This document shows, piece by piece, positions 17,910 through 24,578 of a stretch of DNA of 47,228 bases. The translations under genes were made by a program, and so were the position numbers. Under the pieces are notes generated by a model. That model was not told where the DNA came from. It searched no databases and was given only the letters and a program-made list of their open reading frames with translations. Source of the stretch: Planctomycetaceae bacterium (lineage in GTDB: Bacteria; Planctomycetota; Phycisphaerae; UBA1845; UTPLA1); NCBI GenBank assembly GCA_011525745.1, contig WYBU01000144.1, positions 1-47,228 of the forward strand, read 5' to 3'. Each line of letters opens with the position of its first letter. Within the stretch, counting starts at the first letter, position 1.

Positions 17910-18977
17910 ATGTACGCTCCACAAGCCGGTCATCGAATCAGCGAATATGTCCTGGTCGAGTGCGTCGGATCGGGCAGCTTCGGTCAGGTCTGGAAAGCCC
18001 AGCATCACATCTGGTCCGACCAGTGGGTGGCGATCAAGGTCCCGACCGACTCACAGTATGTCCGCAACCTCCAGAAAGAAGGTGCGACGGTTCACGGACT
18101 GCGCCATCCGAACATCGTTCGCGCCATCGGTCTCGACCCCTATGCCGATCCACCCTATTTTGTCATGGAATTCGTCGATGGCGTATCGCTCAAGCAGCTC
18201 ATCGAGCGCCATCCCAAGGGAATGACTCCTGACGTCGCGCGCGAGTTGCTGATCGGGATTCTGCGCGCCCTCGACCATGCGCACAACAACGGCGTGATTC
18301 ACCGCGACATAAAGCCCGCCAACATTCTGATCAGTTCCGGCGCCGATCGCTCGCTCGACACGCTCAGCGCCGACGACGTGAAGATCACCGACTTCGGCCT
18401 CGGGCGGGCTGAGACCATTACCGCCAACAGCATCATGCAGTCCGGCAGCATGTTGTCCGAAGCCGGCAAGAGCATCTCCGGCACGCTCGCCTACATGGCG
18501 CCCGAGCAACGCGACGGCGAGGAAGCCGACGCCCGCAGCGATCTCTACTCGGTTGGGATCGTGTTGTTCGAGATGCTCACCGGCGAGCGGCCCAGCGGCG
18601 GCGACATGCCGCGACAGTTGCGGCCCGATCTGCCAAGCTGGACCGACACCGTGTTCTCGCGCCTGTATACCCGGCGCGATCGCCGCTTCGCCTCGGCCCG
18701 CGATGTGCTCGATGCCGTATCCCAGTCGGGCCAGCCGCCCGTAGTGGCCGCCTACGCCGGCGCGATGCGCTCCGACCGTGCATTCGGTCCTGCCGCGGCA
18801 GGTCGCCGGTGTTCGAGCTGCGGCGGCGCGATCCTGCCCGACGACAACTTCTGCACGACGTGCGGGCAGCAGTTGGCAAAACATCCGCGCCGATGCAGCG
18901 CGTGCGGCGCTTATCCCGATCCGGACGATCGCTTCTGCATCTTCTGCGGAACGCCCGTCGAAGCCCGCGTCGCATAA
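17910..18977 (+). CDS. Ser/Thr protein kinase with C-terminal double zinc ribbon
   Basis: A 355-residue Hanks-type kinase. The glycine loop GSGSFGQVWKA (20-30), ATP lysine Lys43 in VAIKVP, catalytic HRDIKPAN (131-138), DFG (161-163) and APE (197-199) are all intact, so it should be active. There is no membrane helix. After a linker (about 280-298) come two zinc ribbons: Cys301/304/315/318 and Cys329/332/343/346. This tail is the DZANK type. The ribbons may recruit substrates; the next gene encodes another ribbon on a membrane anchor. It is the regulatory gene of a tight plus-strand series running to 22620. The gap to the next gene is 36 bases. Confidence 0.93.
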   Translation: MYAPQAGHRISEYVLVECVGSGSFGQVWKAQHHIWSDQWVAIKVPTDSQYVRNLQKEGATVHGLRHPNIVRAIGLDPYADPPYFVMEFVDGVSLKQLIERHPKGMTPDVARELLIGILRALDHAHNNGVIHRDIKPANILISSGADRSLDTLSADDVKITDFGLGRAETITANSIMQSGSMLSEAGKSISGTLAYMAPEQRDGEEADARSDLYSVGIVLFEMLTGERPSGGDMPRQLRPDLPSWTDTVFSRLYTRRDRRFASARDVLDAVSQSGQPPVVAAYAGAMRSDRAFGPAAAGRRCSSCGGAILPDDNFCTTCGQQLAKHPRRCSACGAYPDPDDRFCIFCGTPVEARVA

Positions 18978-19013
18978 GGCCGCCGCGCCGTCGCGCGTCG
19001 GCATTCTGGAGCC

Positions 19014-19283
19014 GTGTGCCGAATGGTCTACTATTGGCTCTCGTGGCCCGTTTTCATCGCCTTTGTCCTGATCCTGTTAGCCGGATTCTTCATCATTTTC
19101 CGCGCTTTCGTGGATCAGGTCCGCGACTCCTGCGGCCCTGCGCAAGACCCCCAAACCGCCCCTGCCAGTGACCATCGTCGCTGCGCCCACGCGGACTGCC
19201 GCGCGCCCAATCCGCGCGACGCTCGTTATTGCCGCCGTTGCGGCCGTGCCATGCCCCGGCTTCAATCTGGGAAGAGATCATGA
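19014..19283 (+). CDS. single-helix membrane protein with zinc ribbon
   Basis: 89 residues (GTG start) or 86 from ATG 19023. One membrane helix (about 8-30, WLSWPVFIAFVLILLAGFF) is followed by a linker and a short ribbon, Cys57, Cys62, Cys73 and Cys76 (CAHADC...YCRRCG). The ribbon resembles those of the kinase next door, suggesting paired or competing binding. Its TGA overlaps the ATG of the next gene (ATGA), so it is coupled to the winged-helix/Snf7-like protein. It may hold that protein or the kinase at the membrane; this is inferred from context only. Confidence 0.75.
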   Translation: MCRMVYYWLSWPVFIAFVLILLAGFFIIFRAFVDQVRDSCGPAQDPQTAPASDHRRCAHADCRAPNPRDARYCRRCGRAMPRLQSGKRS

Positions 19284-20779
19284 ACGAGGCACGGAGCCGC
19301 GCGCTAAAGTCCGAGTCGGAGTTCCTGGCCGGCGTTCAGGCCAACCTGACGCAGTCCGCGCCGCGACTGCTGCGCGGTTCGTGGTTCGAGCGATCGGAGG
19401 ATCAGGATCCATCCGCGGTCCGCGCCGCCCTGATCGACGCGGGCATCTTCGATCGCGGGCTTGAAAAAGAGTTCCCCGGCTGCCGCCGGATCATCCTGCG
19501 CGGCTTCGAACGCCGGTTGATCTTCTTTCGGCGCGAGGCCTCGCGCACCATCGTGACGGTGCTGTCGCCGCCCGAGGCGCTGCTCGACGGAGGATCGCCG
19601 CGCCCGGTGACGCTGGCCGACCTGAAGGCGCACGTGAGGAAAAACGTCGGATCGACACGCACGCCGACGCTCATCGCCGTGTGCGCTCCTCACGGCTTCG
19701 AGCCGGAAGCCTGGAACACGCGTTGGGACCAGCCCAACGTCCGAGTCGTGCTCGTATCGCCACGCGACGGCGGTGGTGACGGCGGCTGGAAAGTCCGGCC
19801 GTTATGGGAGCAGGCCGATCTGCGGATCGCGCGCCTCTTCGATCCCGAGGCCGTCACGGATAAACTGAAGCGCATCCGCAATACCCTGGAGGAGCGCGGC
19901 GGAGACCTGCTGACCGGCGGCGTTTCGGCGCGCACCGTGGCGTCGGAGTTGGATCTGCCGATTTCGCTCGTCGAGCAGGCCTTCGAGGCCATCTGCCGCG
20001 GCGAGCGAGAGCTTCAGGCGCGGCGCGTTCAGGGTCAGTTGCTGGTATTCCGCGGCGCGCCGGTCGACGACGCGCGGGAGGGTCGTGCGATGTCCGTCGC
20101 TGAATGGGTCCGTTCGCTGTTCTCGCGCGAAGGGAACGAAGCGAAAAAGATCAATGAACTCGCCGCGCGCCGCGCGCAACTCGCGCAGCGCCGCGACCGC
20201 CTGTACGAGGACATCGGCCGGCTCGAGTCGAAGGAAAACGCCCTCGTCGAAGAGGGCAAGAAATCCACGTCGGCCGTGGTGCGCCGCCGGCTGGCCGCGC
20301 AAGTCGCTCAGCTTCGCCGCGACATCTCGCGTCAGAACACGACCGCGGCAATGCTGAATCAGCAGATCAACGTGATCTCCACCGACATTCACAATCTGAC
20401 GCTGATTCAGCAGGGCCAGATGGCCAGGCTGCCGTCGTCGGAAGAACTGACGGAGCACGCGGTGGCGGCCGAGGAACTGCTCGAAACGCTGCGGGCCGAA
20501 ACGGATTTGGTCACCGGCCTCGAAACCGGCGTCGCCGAGACGATGCTCACCGACGAAGAGGCGGCCATCTTGCGTGAGTTCGAAGGCGAAAAACCGACGG
20601 CCCAGGCGATTGCCGCCGATGCTTCAACCGAAGCGGCCGGCGAGGCTGCGGCTGAGTTGCTCGAATGGCCGATGGAGCCTGACGAACCAAAGCAGGCCGA
20701 GCGTCCAAAGCCAGTCGAGCCTGCCCGCAAGCCGGAGCGGGCAAAGGAATCGGAACGATCCGGCCCGGCGGCTGAATGA
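19280..20779 (+). CDS. winged-helix plus Snf7/CHMP-like coiled-coil protein
   Basis: 499 residues. Residues 1-190 form an alpha/beta-looking domain of no known family. Residues about 190-260 look like a winged helix (DKLKRIRNTLEERGG, then SARTVASELDLPISLVEQAF and a QGQLLVFRG wing). Residues 271-435 start MSVAEWVRSLF and form two long basic helices (INELAARRAQLAQRRDRLYE; VVRRRLAAQVAQLRRDISRQ). Shorter helices follow, with an acidic TDEEAAILREFEGE segment (424-437) and a Pro/Glu tail. The order resembles ESCRT-III proteins, and winged helix plus Snf7 is the CHMP7 layout. A generic coiled coil is the main alternative. The start is set by ATGA overlap with the preceding gene. Confidence 0.7.
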   Translation: MNEARSRALKSESEFLAGVQANLTQSAPRLLRGSWFERSEDQDPSAVRAALIDAGIFDRGLEKEFPGCRRIILRGFERRLIFFRREASRTIVTVLSPPEALLDGGSPRPVTLADLKAHVRKNVGSTRTPTLIAVCAPHGFEPEAWNTRWDQPNVRVVLVSPRDGGGDGGWKVRPLWEQADLRIARLFDPEAVTDKLKRIRNTLEERGGDLLTGGVSARTVASELDLPISLVEQAFEAICRGERELQARRVQGQLLVFRGAPVDDAREGRAMSVAEWVRSLFSREGNEAKKINELAARRAQLAQRRDRLYEDIGRLESKENALVEEGKKSTSAVVRRRLAAQVAQLRRDISRQNTTAAMLNQQINVISTDIHNLTLIQQGQMARLPSSEELTEHAVAAEELLETLRAETDLVTGLETGVAETMLTDEEAAILREFEGEKPTAQAIAADASTEAAGEAAAELLEWPMEPDEPKQAERPKPVEPARKPERAKESERSGPAAE

Positions 20780-20782
20780 CGC

Positions 20783-20950
20783 CTGTTGATGGGGCGCAGC
20801 CGCCCTCGGCTGTGTTGCGTGGCACGGGCTTATCGCCCGTGCGAGAGTTGCGCGAATCGAAGTACCACGGCACGCGAGGCGCCGAAGCGGCAACGCTTGC
20901 TGACGCGCGTTTCGTTGCCCGCGTGGCACGGGCTTGTGGCCCGCGCACGA
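20783..20950. repeat. dispersed palindromic repeats between two coiled-coil genes
   Basis: CAGCCG-CCCT-CGGCTG (about 20797-20812) and CACGGGC-TTAT-CGCCCGTG (about 20822-20840) are followed by a second GTGGCACGGGCTTGTGGCCC copy near 20924-20943. These match the hairpins of the 112-bp array. GCTTGCTGACGC at 20895-20906 matches the inverted repeat near the end of the window. The frame of the downstream gene stays open through it, but the real start is after it. Confidence 0.75.
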
Positions 20951-21003
20951 CGAACGGCGATATCGAGCAAAACCGCTGCATCCGCGAAGGGCGGCACTCT
21001 TAC

Positions 21004-21612
21004 ATGGGCCTGTTCGACTGGCTGACCAACCGCAGGACTCCCCTGTCGAAAATGACGCGCAGCGAGCTGCGCCGCCAGGAACTGCTGCTTGAAAAGGAGC
21101 GCGGCCGCCTGTTGAAGCGTGTCGAGGACCTGGCCAAGTCCAAGCACGAAATCTTCGAAAAAGGGGCGATCGAAAAGACCCCCGAAGTGCGCCGCATTCT
21201 CGCCCAGGAATTCGAGCTGAAGACGACCGAGCAGCTCATGCTCGCCCGTCAGCTCAACATCCGCAGCAAGGAACTGCTCACCGTCACGCGCCTGCGGATG
21301 CTGCGCGAGAATATGGAGCGGGCCAAGCAGTCCGGCAGCAAGCTCGGACTCGTCGGCGAGCGCGACCTGATCGCGCTTGAGCGCATGATCGAAAACGACA
21401 CGATCACGGCCGAGATGTACCAGGACCGCCTCGACGCGATCCTGACGATGGGTCAGGAAGCGCCCGAAGGCGCCCTGACCGAGGCCGGTCAGCACGTGCT
21501 CGACATGTGGGAACGGCTCGACACCGGCGCCGTCAAGGACCCGGCCCAGGCGTTTCAGGAAGCCGACCGGCGCGTTCGCGAGCGGCACAAGGCCTCGGCG
21601 GAGGGGGCGTGA
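21004..21612 (+). CDS. Snf7/CHMP-like helical protein (second of three)
   Basis: A 202-residue, almost all-helical protein. It opens with MGLFDWL, the short amphipathic start typical of ESCRT-III proteins. A basic helix (about 18-52, ELRRQELLLEKERGRLLKRV) and a second long helix (about 60-112, QEFELKTTEQLMLARQLNIR and LLTVTRLRMLRENMERA) follow, then shorter, more acidic helices (about 118-200). No membrane segment or catalytic motif is present. Hairpin-forming helices with this charge order are shared by Snf7/CHMP and PspA/Vipp1 proteins, but the match is weaker than for the third protein. ATG 21004 is chosen because upstream sequence is palindromic repeat. An ordinary coiled-coil scaffold is the alternative. 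Confidence 0.68.
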   Translation: MGLFDWLTNRRTPLSKMTRSELRRQELLLEKERGRLLKRVEDLAKSKHEIFEKGAIEKTPEVRRILAQEFELKTTEQLMLARQLNIRSKELLTVTRLRMLRENMERAKQSGSKLGLVGERDLIALERMIENDTITAEMYQDRLDAILTMGQEAPEGALTEAGQHVLDMWERLDTGAVKDPAQAFQEADRRVRERHKASAEGA

Positions 21613-21678
21613 GGATCCCGCGGCGATTCATTGCGACTACGATGGAAAGTGCTTCGATGAACAAAAAGGCCTTGAGAG

Positions 21679-21933
21679 ATGGTCAAGACAATTAATATCA
21701 CTGCCGACGTGCCGCCAATCCGAGAGATGCGAATTACACTGCCCGCCGACGGGCCGGTTGGTCCCACGGACCTGGTCGTCGTCGTTATCTCGCGGAAGCA
21801 GGAAGGCAGTTCGACGCTGGGCCAGCTTCTACAATCGATCTATTTTGGCATGTGGCGCAATCGGACGGATATCGCCGATTCGTGTGAATTCGCCGCGAAG
21901 TTGCGCACGAACGCGTGGCACCATACTGAGTGA
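21679..21933 (+). CDS. orphan antitoxin-like protein (VapB-partner type)
   Basis: 84 residues reading as TADVPPIREMRITLPADGP, then GPTDLVVVVISRK, then LGQLLQSIYFGMWRNRTDI, and DSCEFAAKLRTNAWHH. This is the layout of a widespread small antitoxin: a beta-strand start, then a helix ending in 'FGMWxxRxDIxDSxEFxxxLRxxxW'. These usually precede a PIN-domain (VapC) toxin. The downstream frame starts MYRVFAGVRG, has no PIN motifs and leads into the next coiled-coil gene, so the toxin is missing. It sits between two Snf7-like genes on the same strand, probably as a remnant of an inserted toxin-antitoxin pair. Confidence 0.75.
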   Translation: MVKTINITADVPPIREMRITLPADGPVGPTDLVVVVISRKQEGSSTLGQLLQSIYFGMWRNRTDIADSCEFAAKLRTNAWHHTE

Positions 21934-22011
21934 TGTACAGAGTCTTTGCGGGCGTGCGCGGCCGCGTACCCAATAATCCGATTGACAACGCCCTGCATGG
22001 AAAGCCCAATC

Positions 22012-22620
22012 ATGGCCCTCTTCAAATCCTCCGAAGAACGCCGCATCGAACGCGACATCAAGATCCGCCAGGGCATCCGCCGCATCGAGAAGGCTATCGC
22101 CGAGCAGAACAAGTTCACGGACGAGTTCGTCCGCAACGCTCGCCGCGCCCGCGACATCGGCGACACCGCTCAGTACGTCTTCATCCGCAACTCGCTCAAA
22201 AAAACCGCGACGATCAAAAAGATGCTCGAACGCCAGCTACTGGCGGTTAAGAACGCCCTGCTCATTAAGCGGCAGGCCGAGGCCTCGACCGACTTCGCCC
22301 AGGCGATGGGCACGATGGCCCGCGAGATCAGCCGCATGTTCGGCGAGACCGACCTCGTCAAGACGCAGACCGACTGGGAAAAGGCCATGGCCCAGTCACA
22401 GACGATGGAAGAGCGGATGTCGATGTTCCTCGAATCCATCGAAAGCGCCGCCGCCGCCGACACCGCCGCCACGCCGGCCGAAGTCGTCACCGACGACGAG
22501 ATCGACCGCATGATCGAAGCCGAAGCCGAGGCCGAGCACGCCCGCGAAGTCGAGCGCCTCGAAGGATTACGGGCCGAACTCGATGCGTTGAAGGGAACGA
22601 CGCAGAAAGAGGCCAAGTAA
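22012..22620 (+). CDS. ESCRT-III (Snf7/CHMP1-2)-like protein (third of three)
   Basis: 202 residues, all helical. It begins MALFKSSEERR. A basic helix pair follows (about 9-45 and 47-95, IRRIEKAIAEQNK; SLKKTATIKKMLERQLLAVK), then a middle helix region (FAQAMGTMAREISRMF, DLVKTQTDWEKAMAQSQ, MEERMSMFLESIES, about 95-144). An acidic linker with VTDDEIDRMIEAEAEAE (159-175) and a final helix LEGLRAELDALKG (183-195) complete it. The order and spacing follow CHMP1/CHMP2: the M..M..I..M helix, the E-E-x-M segment, the 'DEIDxxI' acidic helix and a MIM1-like end (LxxELxxLK versus LxxRLxxLR). It would polymerise on membranes. The start has GGAAAG seven bases upstream. PspA/Vipp1-type is the alternative. 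Confidence 0.75.
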   Translation: MALFKSSEERRIERDIKIRQGIRRIEKAIAEQNKFTDEFVRNARRARDIGDTAQYVFIRNSLKKTATIKKMLERQLLAVKNALLIKRQAEASTDFAQAMGTMAREISRMFGETDLVKTQTDWEKAMAQSQTMEERMSMFLESIESAAAADTAATPAEVVTDDEIDRMIEAEAEAEHAREVERLEGLRAELDALKGTTQKEAK

Positions 22621-22684
22621 GGAATCGTCGAGAAATCAGGTACTCCATTCCGGCGGGGAGGCACGGCCAAGATCTCACACCGCA

Positions 22685-22975
22685 GGCCGGTTGGGTCCGG
22701 GTGCTACGGGCTTCCCGCCCGTCTTGTTGAGTCATCGCGAGGGCCTGTCCGCCGGGCGCCTTCATGGGGCACAGCCGCCCACGGCTGTGTCGCCTGCGTG
22801 GCACGGGCTTGCAGCCCGTGGCGTAATCCACCCCTTGCAAATGAACCAATCGTGTCTAGGCATCGCGCGGAAATAAGGTGAACGAATGGAAGAGGGCTGG
22901 TACGGGCGTCCCGCCCGTCCGGAACGGGCAAGATGCCCGTACCACCCGGCACAATTATTCTGGTTATTTGTGCGC
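22685..22975. repeat. cluster of dispersed palindromes in the 22621-23003 spacer
   Basis: No gene was seen in this 383-base gap between converging gene blocks. It contains ACGGGC-TTCCC-GCCCGT (about 22708-22724), CACAGCCG-CCCA-CGGCTGTG (about 22770-22789), GTGGCACGGGCTTGCAGCCC (22798-22817) and the paired hairpins GTACGGGCG-TCC-CGCCCG and ACGGGC-AAGAT-GCCCGT (about 22900-22941). These could end transcription from both sides, though no T-tract follows them. Confidence 0.7.
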
Positions 22976-23003
22976 GACTCCGTAGTGGAATCGGCGCGCG
23001 CCC

Positions 23004-24578
23004 TTACCGTTCCACAACTCCGCTCTGCGCCGCCATCGTCACCGACCGCGCGTGGAAACGTGCCGCGGCCTGCTGCGCCTGACGCAGCAGCGGTCCCGGC
23101 CAGATGAACGCCGCAATCACCAGCACCGCCGACGCCAGCAGCCCCATCCGCAGCGCGTCGCACGACGTCGGCGAAGGCACGTCGTCGCGCCGCTCGCCCA
23201 ACATGCACGCCGACGCGATGCGCAGGTAATACACGGCGCCGATCGCCGCGTTGATGACACCGATGACCACCAGCACGATCAGCGGTCCGCGCCACGCCGC
23301 CCCTTCGGGACTCGACAACGCCGACGAGAACAAATACAGCTTGCCCAGCATCCCCGCCGTCGGCGGCAGCCCCATCAGTCCCAGCGCGCAGACCGCCAAC
23401 GATCCGGCCGCCCACGGACGCTCGCGCGCCGCCGCCGACAGATCGTCGAACGTCTCGACCGGCTCGCCCGTCGCACGCGATCGGAAGAACGCCAGCGCCG
23501 CGAACGCGCCCAGGTTCATCAACCCGTAAATCACGATGTAAAACAGCAGCGCCGCCACGCCGTTGCGCAACGGCGATTCCATCCCCAGCCCCACGCTCCC
23601 GCCCGGACCCGCCAGCAGCGCCAGCAGCATGTATCCCGAATGCGCGATGCTCGAATACGCCAGCACGCGCTTCACGTTCTGACGTTGCATCAACGCCAAC
23701 GTGTTGCCCGCCGTCATCGTCGCCGCCGCCAGCGCCCACAGCAGCCAGAACAGCGTCGCGTCGTGCCGCCAGCCGGTCAGGTCCAGGATGCGAATCAACG
23801 CCACAAACCCCGCCAGTTTCGGGACGAATCCCAACATGCCGCTGACCGGTGACGCCGCGCCCTGATACACGTCGGCCACATAGAAATGGAACGGCACGGC
23901 TGCAATCTTGAACGCCAGTCCCGACAACGCCAGCAGCAGCCCCATGCGCACCATCAGATCGCCGGGCGACGCCTGCGACAGCGCCGCCTCGATGCTGCGC
24001 CGCGACTCATCCGCGACCGTCATCGCGGTCGTCCCCGCCGCGCCGTACAGGAAGCTGAAGCCGTAAAGCGTCAGGGCCGCCGCGAACGCGCCCAGGAAGA
24101 AGTACTTGACCGTCGCCTCCTGCACCGCCGGATTCGTCCGCGACAGGCCGATCAGGATGTACGTCGGCACGCTGACCAGCTCGATCGCCAGGAACAGCAG
24201 CAGCAGATCGTCCGCCGCCGCCGTCAGCGTCAGCCCCACCAGCGAAAACAGCAGCAGGCAGAAATACTCGCCGCGCTCGGCGTCGGCCGGCACGTGGCGA
24301 TTCACGAGCACGATCAGCACGCCCATTCCGGCCGTCAGCAGCCGTACGTACCACAGCAACGGATCGTTGTCGCGAACGAGCGAAACGACGGCGTCCTGCC
24401 GCTGCAACTCCAGCCAGGCGGCGCAGCACAGCGAGGCCGCCAGCCCCAGCAGCGCCGCCGTCGGCGTCGCTTCGCGCACACCCCTGCGACGCGACATGCC
24501 GAGAAACAGGCAGCACACCGCGCCGAGCGACAATACGATCTCGGGCGATAGCGCCGCTACGGCGGGGTGCATCGTCAT
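23004..24578 (-). CDS. nuoN: NADH-quinone oxidoreductase subunit N
   Basis: A 524-residue antiporter-like subunit of complex I. It has about 14 membrane helices and the proton-channel core: YSSIAHSGYMLL, LTLYGFSFLYGAAGT, and Lys in PKLAGFVALIRI. These match NuoN/ND2 of the Mrp-like family. The ATG overlaps the nuoM stop by four bases (ATGA). It is the last gene of the operon and is followed by a repeat-filled spacer. The last about 25 residues are hydrophilic. Confidence 0.95.
   Translation of the reverse strand: MTMHPAVAALSPEIVLSLGAVCCLFLGMSRRRGVREATPTAALLGLAASLCCAAWLELQRQDAVVSLVRDNDPLLWYVRLLTAGMGVLIVLVNRHVPADAERGEYFCLLLFSLVGLTLTAAADDLLLLFLAIELVSVPTYILIGLSRTNPAVQEATVKYFFLGAFAAALTLYGFSFLYGAAGTTAMTVADESRRSIEAALSQASPGDLMVRMGLLLALSGLAFKIAAVPFHFYVADVYQGAASPVSGMLGFVPKLAGFVALIRILDLTGWRHDATLFWLLWALAAATMTAGNTLALMQRQNVKRVLAYSSIAHSGYMLLALLAGPGGSVGLGMESPLRNGVAALLFYIVIYGLMNLGAFAALAFFRSRATGEPVETFDDLSAAARERPWAAGSLAVCALGLMGLPPTAGMLGKLYLFSSALSSPEGAAWRGPLIVLVVIGVINAAIGAVYYLRIASACMLGERRDDVPSPTSCDALRMGLLASAVLVIAAFIWPGPLLRQAQQAAARFHARSVTMAAQSGVVER

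Noticed and set aside
21930..22250. Frame beginning MYRVFAGVRG as a toxin partner of the antitoxin
   Set aside because: It lacks PIN-domain acidic residues, becomes Arg/His-rich and overlaps the third helical protein in another frame.
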